This document shows positions 6,876-13,985 of a stretch of DNA of 19,475 nucleotides, piece after piece. The stretch is from contig JBAXAM010000025.1 of NCBI GenBank assembly GCA_037142515.1, forward strand, positions 1 through 19,475. Reading direction: 5' to 3'. Made by a program: the position numbers and the translations under genes. Under the pieces are notes generated by a model that was given only the letters and a program-made list of their open reading frames with translations, had not been told where the DNA came from and made no database searches. This stretch comes from JBAXAM01 sp037142515 (GTDB lineage: Bacteria; Pseudomonadota; Gammaproteobacteria; UBA9339). The number at the start of each line of letters is the position of its first letter. Within the stretch, counting starts at the first letter, position 1.

Positions 6876-7213
6876 GTCCAATTAAGGTAGCATGTATCAA
6901 TAAAATTGTCATTTTTTCTTTAGCTGGGGAAACACAATTGGCAGAAAGAAGCCCCTTTGTAAGATATAAATTAGGAGCTAAGCATGGTGGTAGATATTTT
7001 ACCAAACGCGAAGCCGAGTGTATGGCGTGTTTATTAAAAGGAAAGACGATTGCTAATGTTGCTGCGATATTAAAGCTTTCTCCGCGTACAGTTGAATATT
7101 ACATAAAAAACATGAAAGCCAAGCTCTTATGCCGCACTAAATTCGAACTGATCGATTTAGTGCGTGCAAGTGAGTTTATGGAAAATCTAGAGTTATTTTG
7201 CAATATCTTTTAG
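6863..7213 (+). CDS. LuxR-type (GerE) helix-turn-helix solo regulator
   Basis: This 116-residue protein has a C-terminal LuxR/GerE DNA-binding domain at about 44-98: FTKREAECMACLLKGKTIANVAAILKL, then SPRTVEYYIKNMKAKLLCRTKFELI. This matches the family pattern of TxRE, G-K/S, IA..L.LS..TV and N...KL. The usual His after TV is Tyr. No receiver or autoinducer-binding domain is present, only about 40 N-terminal residues of unknown role, so any signal input is unclear. The ATG at 6863 has no ribosome site and lies in the third operator-like repeat; a short leader from the TTGACA promoter would give unusual initiation, or translation may start downstream at a non-ATG codon. Its 3' end overlaps the HU-like gene by 21 bp on the opposite strand. 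Confidence 0.8.
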   Translation: MTINSPIKVACINKIVIFSLAGETQLAERSPFVRYKLGAKHGGRYFTKREAECMACLLKGKTIANVAAILKLSPRTVEYYIKNMKAKLLCRTKFELIDLVRASEFMENLELFCNIF

Positions 7214-7567
7214 TTTCTTTAGAGGTCTGATTTTTACAATATTACGAGCGGGTTTTGCGGCAAAAGTTATTAGCTCACCAGTAAATGGATTTTTTCCTTT
7301 GCGGGCTTTTGTGGCAGATTTACGAACTATGTGGAATTTTGCCATGCTCGGAAAAACAAATACACCCGGGCCTTTTTTTGAAAGGTGAATTTTAATAATA
7401 TGTATCAGTGATTCCATCGCTGCTGTGGCCTGTTTTTTTCCAAGCCCGACCATTATTGCAACTGATTTTATTATTTCAGATTTTGAAAATGGTTTCTTGA
7501 TAGAAAGTGGTTTAAGAATAGATTTTGCTTTTACTGCTTTTTTTGACGATTTTTTTCTTGCTGCCAT
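7193..7567 (-). CDS. HU/IHF-family DNA-binding protein with Lys-rich N-terminal tail
   Basis: This 124-residue histone-like protein is longer than the usual 90 because of a Lys-rich tail (residues about 1-27, MAARKKSSKKAVKAKS). The HU fold follows: FSKSEIIKSVAIMVGLGKKQATAAMESLIHII, then KKGPGVFVFPSMAKFHIVRKSATKARKGKNPFTGE and ITFAAKPARNIVKIRPLKKLKD. The usual RxGRNPxTGE arm is recognisable as KARKGKNPFTGE, and the usual FGxFxxxxR strand as PSMAKFHIVRK. It should bend or coat DNA as a dimer. AAGGAG lies 8 nt before the ATG, and a promoter-like pair is at 7610-7640. Its 3' end runs 21 bp into the convergent LuxR-type gene. Confidence 0.88.
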   Translation of the reverse strand: MAARKKSSKKAVKAKSILKPLSIKKPFSKSEIIKSVAIMVGLGKKQATAAMESLIHIIKIHLSKKGPGVFVFPSMAKFHIVRKSATKARKGKNPFTGELITFAAKPARNIVKIRPLKKLKDIAK

Positions 7568-7609
7568 GGGACACTTCTCCTTGTTTTTATTAGAAAGGGT
7601 AGTTACCGT

Positions 7610-7640
7610 AATATAGTAGCAAAAATAGGACGATTGTCAA
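7610..7640 (-). promoter_or_regulatory. Possible promoter of the HU-like gene
   Basis: On the minus strand a perfect TTGACA (7635-7640) and TATATT (7610-7615) are separated by 19 bp, longer than the optimal 17. The position, 43 bp upstream of the start, fits. Confidence 0.45.
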
Positions 7641-7681
7641 AAGTAATAATAAAATATCCGCGATTGTGATTAGTAAAGTAG

Positions 7682-9835
7682 CTAATCAACAAAACTTTGT
7701 AATTTCTCGGATCTACTCGGGTGGCGCAATTTACGCAGCGCTTTAGCTTCAATTTGACGAATACGCTCACGCGTTACATCAAATTGTTTGCCAACTTCTT
7801 CCAAAGTATGATCAGTGTTCATATTTATACCAAAACGCATGCGCAAAACTTTGGCTTCCCTTGGGGTTAATGAGGCGAGCACATCGTTGGTCGCTTCACG
7901 TAAGCCGCCGTGAGTTGCTGCATCAGTTGGGGAAAGAGTATTTGCATCTTCAATAAAATCGCCCAAGTGCGAGTCTTCATCATCGCCAATTGGCGTTTCC
8001 ATGGATATTGGTTCTTTAGCAATTTTTAAAACCTTGCGTACTTTGCTCTCATGCATTTGCATACGGACACTGAGCTCCTCTGGCGATGGTTCTACACCTG
8101 TTTCTTGAATAATTTGGCGCGTAATACGATTAAGTTTATTGATGGTTTCAATCATGTGTACAGGAATACGAATAGTGCGAGCTTGATCGGCAATCGAACG
8201 AGTGATAGCTTGACGAATCCACCAAGTCGCATAGGTAGAAAATTTATATCCGCGACGATATTCAAACTTATCAACCGCTTTCATTAAACCAATGTTACCT
8301 TCTTGAATTAAGTCGAGAAACTGTAGGCCTCGATTGGTATATTTTTTTGCTATTGAAATAACTAGGCGCAAATTGGCCTCAATCATTTCTTTTTTTGCTT
8401 TGCGGATTTTAGTGTCGCCAATCGAAAGTTTACGGTTGATTTCTTTAATTTCGGGAATGGTTAAGCCTACTTCTGTTTCGATCACCAGTAATTTTTTTTG
8501 GGCACGAATAATTTCTTTTGCATTATCTAATAAAGCTGTGGCGTGATTTTTATTGGCATGAGCAAATTTATCAATCCATTTTAAATCAGTTTCATGGTGT
8601 GGAAAGGAGTTGATAAATGCTTTGCGCGCTACTTTAGATTTTTTAACGCATAATTCCATGATCAAATGTTCAAGTGCGCGAACGCTATCCAATACTTTAT
8701 GAAGCTTTAAGGTTTGTTTGTGGAACTCTTTGGGTGTTAGTTTAAATTGAGAGAAAGCATCGGTTAGCTGTTTGTATAATTTTGTGGTTTTTTTATGAGT
8801 TTTGCCGAATTTTTCTAAGGTTTTAACATGTTGATGATTGAGTTCGCGTAGTTTGGTAAAACGTTCTTTGGCTAATACTGGATCAGGACCTGATTCAAAC
8901 AGGTCTAGTTCATCGTCTTCAGTTGTGCTTGTTTCATCTTGATTTGCCGCTTTTTCGTCTGTGGTATCGTCTTCAGCATTTGCTGCATCTTTTTCTTTTA
9001 ATGTGATTTCTGGTAGGTCATCTATTATGTTGTCAACAGCAGTTTCTAAACTGGCGATTTTTTGTGTGTCAGTTGGTGCAGTGTGCCATTCTTCAATATC
9101 GTAAAAACCAGAAATAATGTCTTGGATGCGTTTGTCGGTAGTTTCAGTTTTGACATATTCGGCCAAAATAGAATCGATGACACCTGGATATTGTGTTAGA
9201 GATGATAAAACAAGTTTAGAACCATCTTCAATTTTTTTAGCAATTGTAATTTCGCCACTACGGGTTAGTAGTTCTACACTGCCCATTTCACGCATATACA
9301 TGCGTACTGGATCACTGGTGCGACCTGTTTCATCTTCAACTGCGACTACTGGTGTTGCTGGTTCTTCTTCAGTTGCTATTGCAGAGGTTTCGTTTAGCAA
9401 TAACGTTTCGGCTTCAGGTGTTTCATCGTAAATTGGAATGCCCATGTCTTCGTTAAGCATGCCGATAATGTCTTCGATTTGATCTGGATCAACAATTTCA
9501 GGTGGTAAGTGATCGTTTACTTCAGTGAAGGTTAAATAACCCTGGTCTTTACCTTTAGCTATTAAATTTTTTAAGTTATCTTTTTGCCTATCTATAGCTT
9601 CATTTTTTTGATGTTTATGCTTGGGTTGATCTTTCTTTTTTATTGATACAGTCTTTTTTACGATAGTTTTTTTAGGTACAATTTTTTTGGCAGCGATTTT
9701 TTTCTTAGCAATCTTGGCTTTTATTTTCGATTTTTTTGTTTTTACTATACGAGCTACTTTTTTGCTTTTATGGGTGTTTTTGTGAGTAGTTGAATGCTTT
9801 TTTTGTCTGTGCTTTAGCACTAATTTCTTTTTCAT
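7682..9835 (-). CDS. rpoD: Primary sigma factor RpoD (sigma-70)
   Basis: This is the housekeeping sigma factor, 717 residues, longer than the E. coli protein (613). Residues 1-80 are an extra Lys/His-rich tail. Region 1.1 follows at about 85-140 (NLIAKGKDQGYLTFTEVNDHLP), region 1.2 at about 172-205 (SDPVRMYMREMGSVELLTRSGEI), and a long acidic then helical non-conserved region at about 210-470. Region 2 is at 484-560 (NLRLVISIAKKYTNRGLQFLDLIQEGN, YKFSTYATWWIRQAITRSIADQARTIRIPVHM), region 3 at 565-640, and region 4 at 645-710 with HTLEEVGKQFDVTRERIRQIEAKALRKLR. All promoter-contacting residues look canonical. It is the last gene of the rpsU-yqeY-dnaG-rpoD operon, 17 nt after dnaG. The ATG lacks a strong ribosome site. 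Confidence 0.97.
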   Translation of the reverse strand: MKKKLVLKHRQKKHSTTHKNTHKSKKVARIVKTKKSKIKAKIAKKKIAAKKIVPKKTIVKKTVSIKKKDQPKHKHQKNEAIDRQKDNLKNLIAKGKDQGYLTFTEVNDHLPPEIVDPDQIEDIIGMLNEDMGIPIYDETPEAETLLLNETSAIATEEEPATPVVAVEDETGRTSDPVRMYMREMGSVELLTRSGEITIAKKIEDGSKLVLSSLTQYPGVIDSILAEYVKTETTDKRIQDIISGFYDIEEWHTAPTDTQKIASLETAVDNIIDDLPEITLKEKDAANAEDDTTDEKAANQDETSTTEDDELDLFESGPDPVLAKERFTKLRELNHQHVKTLEKFGKTHKKTTKLYKQLTDAFSQFKLTPKEFHKQTLKLHKVLDSVRALEHLIMELCVKKSKVARKAFINSFPHHETDLKWIDKFAHANKNHATALLDNAKEIIRAQKKLLVIETEVGLTIPEIKEINRKLSIGDTKIRKAKKEMIEANLRLVISIAKKYTNRGLQFLDLIQEGNIGLMKAVDKFEYRRGYKFSTYATWWIRQAITRSIADQARTIRIPVHMIETINKLNRITRQIIQETGVEPSPEELSVRMQMHESKVRKVLKIAKEPISMETPIGDDEDSHLGDFIEDANTLSPTDAATHGGLREATNDVLASLTPREAKVLRMRFGINMNTDHTLEEVGKQFDVTRERIRQIEAKALRKLRHPSRSEKLQSFVD

Positions 9836-9852
9836 ATAGTTTATGCCTGTTT

Positions 9853-11565
9853 TTATTTTTTTGATGCAGCTATTAAATTTTGCAGCTCCTGTCGCTCCAA
9901 AGGAGATAATCCTTCAGTCGCTGCCTTAAGTAGCAATGTTTTAATTACCTGCTCGCATTCAGTTTGTCTAAGTAACTGTATAATACCAATAAACTCATTT
10001 TTCAAGTTTTCTATAGAAATTATTGGTTTTTTGCAAGCTAGTGTAGAAAATGTATCAAATTCTTTTCGATCTCTCCAGTACTCGAGTATAGCAGCCATTG
10101 ATAAATTTGGTTGTTTTTTTAATATAGAAATTAATTCAGTTAGCAATTCTATTCCACCAACCTTAATATTTTTTATATCATCAGTATTTTCAATACAAAC
10201 AATAAGTTGCGGATGGTGCAGTAAAATACTAATTGCATTTTGTATTGTAATTAATAAGTCTATGGGGTGGGGCGCATCAGTTTTGATAATTGTTTGGCTT
10301 ATTTCTAGGTTTTTTAGTTCCTCTACATCGATATTGGCAAGTTCAGCAATTCGATCTGACATTATCTGCCTAAAAATACTATAAGGCATTTTTTTGAGCC
10401 ATTCTATGCCGATTTTGGCTAATTTTGCTCTGCCATCCATGGTGTTTATATTAATGTCGTTTGATAATTGTTTAAAAAAGAAATCGGCTAATGGAGTGGC
10501 TGTTTCTAGGCGTTTAATAAATGACTCTTTGTGTTCTTTTTTAATTAGGCTATCAGGATCGTCTCCTTCTGGTAGAAATAAGAATTTTATTTGGATGCCA
10601 TCGCGCATCAATGGTAGAGAGTTTTCCAGGGCGCGCCAGGCAGCTGTTCTACCTGCTCTATCGCCATCAAAGCAAAATATTATTTCTGAAGTACTGCGTA
10701 ATAACAATTGTACTTGTTTGGTCGATATTGCCGTGCCAAGTGTTGCTACAACATTAGTTATGTCAAATTGTGCAAGGGCAATAACATCCAAATATCCCTC
10801 GACAACAATGATAGACTTTAAATTGTTATTGTTTGATTTCTTAGCTTCATACAGCCCATATAACTCTTCGCCTTTGTGAAAAATCATAGTTTCTGGAGTA
10901 TTAAGATATTTGGCCGGATCGTTACCTAAAGTGCGTCCACCAAAGCCAATGACTGCTCCACGCTGGTTTCGTATTGGAAACATAATGCGATCACGAAAGC
11001 GAGCATAAGCTTTGTTGTCTTTTGCAATCAAAAGCCCAACGTCTACTAATTGCTGTTTCGCAATTGGAGAATTATTGTATATTGAGCGTAAATTTTCCCA
11101 ATCATTGGGCGCATAGCCAACACGGAATTTTTTGCAGATTTCACCAGTGAAGCTGCGAGATTTTAAATAATTAACACATCGTGTTGCTTTGGGTAATTGG
11201 CGCTCGAAAAAAGTAGTTGCTTGCTCAGTTTCCTTATATAGTTCGGTGTAGCGGGCTTGATTGCCATCTTCCATGGTTTTGGGTACGGTGAGACCAAATT
11301 GATTTGCTAGGTTTTCGACAGCTTCGACGAAACTTAAGTGTTCAAACTGCATGATAAATCCGATAGCGCTACCATGAGCTCCACAACCAAAACAGTGAAA
11401 AAACTGCTTGTTTTGGCTTACGGTAAAAGAGGGGGTTTTTTCTGTGTGAAACGGACACAATCCAACTAAATTGCCGCCAGTGCGGCGTAATTTAACACGG
11501 GAGCCAACTATGTCGGCAATGTCAGCGCGGGCAAGCAAGTCATTAATGAATGATTGAGGAATCAT
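9853..11565 (-). CDS. dnaG: DNA primase DnaG
   Basis: DnaG makes RNA primers at the replication fork. The 570 residues carry a CHC2 zinc-binding domain (C37, H40, C58, C61 in CPFH and CFGC). The RNA-polymerase basic region follows (about 180-215, ARFRDRIMFPIRN, GFGGRTL), then a TOPRIM domain with VVEGYLD (E256) and FCFDGDRAG (D300, D302). The C-terminal third, which would bind the replicative helicase, is divergent but ends with a helical segment (TECEQVIKTLLLKAATEGLSPLERQELQNLI). Its ATG overlaps the yqeY stop in an ATGA arrangement, so translation is coupled. It precedes rpoD by 17 nt in the macromolecular-synthesis operon. Confidence 0.97.
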   Translation of the reverse strand: MIPQSFINDLLARADIADIVGSRVKLRRTGGNLVGLCPFHTEKTPSFTVSQNKQFFHCFGCGAHGSAIGFIMQFEHLSFVEAVENLANQFGLTVPKTMEDGNQARYTELYKETEQATTFFERQLPKATRCVNYLKSRSFTGEICKKFRVGYAPNDWENLRSIYNNSPIAKQQLVDVGLLIAKDNKAYARFRDRIMFPIRNQRGAVIGFGGRTLGNDPAKYLNTPETMIFHKGEELYGLYEAKKSNNNNLKSIIVVEGYLDVIALAQFDITNVVATLGTAISTKQVQLLLRSTSEIIFCFDGDRAGRTAAWRALENSLPLMRDGIQIKFLFLPEGDDPDSLIKKEHKESFIKRLETATPLADFFFKQLSNDININTMDGRAKLAKIGIEWLKKMPYSIFRQIMSDRIAELANIDVEELKNLEISQTIIKTDAPHPIDLLITIQNAISILLHHPQLIVCIENTDDIKNIKVGGIELLTELISILKKQPNLSMAAILEYWRDRKEFDTFSTLACKKPIISIENLKNEFIGIIQLLRQTECEQVIKTLLLKAATEGLSPLERQELQNLIAASKK

Positions 11566-11999
11566 TTTAGCATAGATTTAACTATCAAGCTGATCTTTCC
11601 CATATCAGCCTTTCCTTGCGCTTTAGGCTTGATATATGCCATAACTTTTGCCATGTCTTTAATTAATGTGACATTGGTTTCAACAAGCGCTGTTTTAATC
11701 AAAGCTGTAATTTCATCTTCAGTTAAAGCCTTTGGCAGGTATTTTTTTAGTATCTCTATTTCAGCGGCTTCTTTATCGACCAAGTCCTGCCGATTACCCT
11801 GTTGATATTGCTTAATGGATTCGCCTCGTTGTTTAACCATTTTATCAATAACAGCGAGTATTTGTGCATCATCCAGCGTTATACGCTCGTCAATTTCACG
11901 TTGTTTAATGGCAGCAAGCAATAATCGAATAGTACCGAGCTCTGACACTGCTTTGGCACGCATAGCGTTTTTCATGTCTTCTTGGATTTGTGAACGCAC
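11562..11999 (-). CDS. yqeY: GatB/YqeY domain protein
   Basis: The chosen product has 145 residues, matching the usual YqeY length of about 147: VRSQIQEDMKNAMRAKAVSELGTIRLLLAAIKQREID, ILAVIDKMVKQRGESIKQYQQGNRQDLVDKEAAEIEILKKYLPKALTEDEI, and an end KAQGKADMGKISLIVKSMLK. YqeY resembles the tRNA-binding tail of amidotransferase subunit GatB; its own role is not settled. The frame stays open upstream across rpsU, but GTG at 11999 gives the normal family N-terminus and lies 1 nt downstream of the rpsU stop. A GAGAAAGAG purine stretch precedes it. Its stop overlaps the dnaG start by 4 nt. The rpsU-yqeY-dnaG-rpoD order is widely conserved. Confidence 0.9.
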   Translation of the reverse strand: MRSQIQEDMKNAMRAKAVSELGTIRLLLAAIKQREIDERITLDDAQILAVIDKMVKQRGESIKQYQQGNRQDLVDKEAAEIEILKKYLPKALTEDEITALIKTALVETNVTLIKDMAKVMAYIKPKAQGKADMGKISLIVKSMLK

Positions 12000-12000
12000 G

Positions 12001-12222
12001 CTATTCTCTTTCTCTAGGGGTATAGGTAAAATTATCTTTGGATACACGTTTTTGCTGACGTTTAACTGCGGCAGATTTTTTGCGTTTGCGTTTGGCAGTT
12101 GGTTTTTCATAATATTCGATTTGACGCAGTTTGCTTGGAATACCGGCTTTTTCGCAGGCACGCTTAAAGCGACGCATTGCACCATCAAAAGATTCGTGTT
12201 CTCTAATTTTAACATTTGGCAT
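12001..12222 (-). CDS. rpsU: Small ribosomal subunit protein bS21
   Basis: This 73-residue basic protein matches bS21: MPNVKIREHESFDGAMRRFKRACEKAGI, then LRQIEYYEKPTAKRKRKKSAAVKRQQKR. bS21 sits near the anti-Shine-Dalgarno end of 16S rRNA and helps initiation. The start has AAGGGG about 11 nt upstream. A well-formed promoter (-35 TTGCAT, 17 bp, -10 TACAAT) lies 36 bp upstream. It is the first gene of the rpsU-yqeY-dnaG-rpoD operon and is followed after one base by yqeY. The C-terminal tail (KDNFTYTPRERE) is slightly longer than in short forms. Confidence 0.96.
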   Translation of the reverse strand: MPNVKIREHESFDGAMRRFKRACEKAGIPSKLRQIEYYEKPTAKRKRKKSAAVKRQQKRVSKDNFTYTPRERE

Positions 12223-12257
12223 AGATTTGAAGACCCCTTTTTGTTATATTTTCCCAA

Positions 12258-12286
12258 ATTGTACTCATTAATTTTTAGTAATGCAA
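12258..12286 (-). promoter_or_regulatory. Promoter of the rpsU-yqeY-dnaG-rpoD operon
   Basis: On the minus strand TTGCAT (12281-12286) and TACAAT (12258-12263) have an exact 17-bp spacer. They match consensus at 5 of 6 positions each and lie 36 bp upstream of the rpsU start. Confidence 0.75.
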
Positions 12287-12354
12287 TCTCATCTTTTTAT
12301 TAGGCTGATTTTGCGTTAGAATCAAACTTGTCTTTTAAACTCATTGAATATTCT

Positions 12355-12361
12355 AAGGAGG
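12355..12361 (+). promoter_or_regulatory. Strong ribosome binding site of the ankyrin-like gene
   Basis: AAGGAGG lies 5 nt before ATG 12367. It selects that start, which opens directly into a signal peptide, over the in-frame ATG at 12328. Confidence 0.8.
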
Positions 12362-12366
12362 GAGAT

Positions 12367-13911
12367 ATGTTTTCGAAACTTATTAAATCAATTATTTTAT
12401 CGAGCGTTACTTTATTTTGTTTGTTTTTTTCAAGTTGCTTATTTGCGGTCGGCAAAAGTGAATTATCAGCAGCCATTGAACAAAACAACCTTGTAGACAC
12501 TGAAAGGCTTTTGAAAGATGGGGCTGATTTAAGAGAAATAGATCGTCTTTCTACACTTCCATCATCTGAAGTGGCTGAACTGCTAATTAAAAATGGATTA
12601 GAACCAAACAGGCTTCTTGGATTAATTATGAGTTGCTACAATGGTACAGATGAGGCTCGACTTGTGCTCGCTGAGTTTTCTTTAAATAATGGGGCAAATC
12701 CCGATTTATTGCTAGAGATAGCAACTAACCAAAGCTGGCAGGCAAGTAGTAACAACTTTCATTCTGCTCGCCTACAAAAACAGGGAGATTTTATAAAGAT
12801 GGCTCTAGAAAGAGGAGCAAAGTTTTCTGACATTAGTATAGATAATGGGTCCTATCTTCTCTCAATTGAAGCAGCAGAGATAATGTTAAAAAATTCGCTT
12901 GATCCTAATGATCTTGTTATTTTAGTTATGAGAGCATCTTGTGAAGACTACAATCAGGAAAAGCAGACTTTTGAAGTTAACGATAAATTAGTAGAGCAAA
13001 GGAGTGATTTAATAAGAATGGCATTAGAAAAAGGGGCTGATGCTAATCTATTATTAAAAATAGCTGTTAACCAAAGTTATAGAAACAAAGATATCGAACT
13101 CCATCATCTTTTTCTACAAAGGCAAGAGGATGTGATAAAAATAGCATTAGAAAGAGGAGCCGGGTTTTCTAATATTAAGATAGAGAACTACACCTATTTT
13201 CCCTCACCTGAAGCTGTCGAAATAATGTTTAAAAACTCGATAAACCCGAATATGTTTTTAAAGTTAATTTTGGGTGCATCTTGTGAAAAATATAACAATG
13301 AAAAACACTCAAGAGAAATTAGCAATGAACTAGTAGAGCGAAAAATTAGCTTGGTAAAGCTAGCTTTCGAAAAGGGAGCCAATGCTCAAGAAATAAAATA
13401 TTTGAGTGCTCTTCCGTCACCTGAAATAAGTGAATTATTGCTTGAAAATGGCGTGAATCCTGATAGTTTCATAACATTGCTTTCTCATGTATTCTGTGTA
13501 AAAAGTTCTAGAGATAAAGATTATATTTCGGAAGTTGATGGTGAATTAATAAAACAAAGAGGTGCTTTAGTAGGGCTGGCTGTGAAAAAGGGAGCCCATT
13601 TTCAAAAAATAGATGATTCCCGTATGATTTCGATTGTTGAACTGTTTAATACGATCGTTTCTCTTGGTATTGATAATGTAAAGGCTAATATTGATCTAAT
13701 GAGCACAGATGGAAAAACTGCCCTTATGTTAGCGGCTGAAGGTGAATATGCTGAAATAGCAGAATTTCTTATTATGGAAGGAGCGGATATAAACAAGAAA
13801 GATAAAGAGGGAAACACAGCATTTATGTTGGCTAACAAAAATGGAGAGATGAGTGATAACTTAAGAGAAATTTTACGAAGTGAAAACGCCCCAGGCTATG
13901 AAGATTTATAA
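12367..13911 (+). CDS. Exported ankyrin-repeat-like protein with 114-residue super-repeat
   Basis: The protein has 514 residues. MFSKLIKSIILSSVTLFCLFFSSCLFA is a signal peptide; FSSC at 21-24 is a poor but possible lipobox, so it is either secreted or a lipoprotein. One standard ankyrin repeat lies at about 447-480 (DGKTALMLAAEGEYAEIAEFLIMEGADINKKD), followed by a partial one (EGNTAFMLANKNG). Upstream are degenerate ankyrin-like hairpins. Segments of the form PS-E-x-EL(L/M)-KNG--PN recur near 66, 167, 281 and 351, each followed by an LI---C stretch and an ALE(K/R)GA stretch. Residues 115-228 and 229-342 are a long tandem duplication. Ankyrin proteins are common host-contact proteins in intracellular bacteria; that role here is inferred. 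It diverges from rpsU. Confidence 0.85.
   Translation: MFSKLIKSIILSSVTLFCLFFSSCLFAVGKSELSAAIEQNNLVDTERLLKDGADLREIDRLSTLPSSEVAELLIKNGLEPNRLLGLIMSCYNGTDEARLVLAEFSLNNGANPDLLLEIATNQSWQASSNNFHSARLQKQGDFIKMALERGAKFSDISIDNGSYLLSIEAAEIMLKNSLDPNDLVILVMRASCEDYNQEKQTFEVNDKLVEQRSDLIRMALEKGADANLLLKIAVNQSYRNKDIELHHLFLQRQEDVIKIALERGAGFSNIKIENYTYFPSPEAVEIMFKNSINPNMFLKLILGASCEKYNNEKHSREISNELVERKISLVKLAFEKGANAQEIKYLSALPSPEISELLLENGVNPDSFITLLSHVFCVKSSRDKDYISEVDGELIKQRGALVGLAVKKGAHFQKIDDSRMISIVELFNTIVSLGIDNVKANIDLMSTDGKTALMLAAEGEYAEIAEFLIMEGADINKKDKEGNTAFMLANKNGEMSDNLREILRSENAPGYEDL
12709..13392 (+). repeat. Two tandem 342-bp units within the ankyrin-like gene
   Basis: Units 12709-13050 and 13051-13392 encode residues 115-228 and 229-342. 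Aligned landmarks are spaced by exactly 114 residues: LLEIATNQSW / LLKIAVNQSY, MALERGAKFSDISI / IALERGAGFSNIKI, ASCEDYNQEK / ASCEKYNNEK. A third, shortened copy follows (ELIKQRGALVGLAVKKGAHF). The units have diverged, so the duplication is not recent. Confidence 0.8.
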
Positions 13912-13985
13912 CTCTAATAAGGCCTGTTGACATTTCATTATAATGTGAAAAATTAAAATAAAATCTTACGTCTACGACGCGAGGT

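Noticed and set aside
7667..7688. Hairpin at the rpoD stop as terminator
   Set aside because: The 7-bp stem is AT-rich, includes the stop codon and is not followed by a T-tract on the minus strand.
12000..12257. YqeY with an 86-residue N-terminal extension
   Set aside because: The extension is the rpsU region read in another frame; GTG 11999 restores the usual YqeY length.
12300..12500. Minus-strand 66-residue frame between rpsU and the ankyrin-like gene
   Set aside because: It is mostly antisense to the signal-peptide region of a gene with a strong ribosome site and shows no domain.
13927..13944. TTGACA followed by TATAAT as a promoter
   Set aside because: The spacer is only 6 bp, far too short for a sigma-70 promoter, so the boxes are coincidental.
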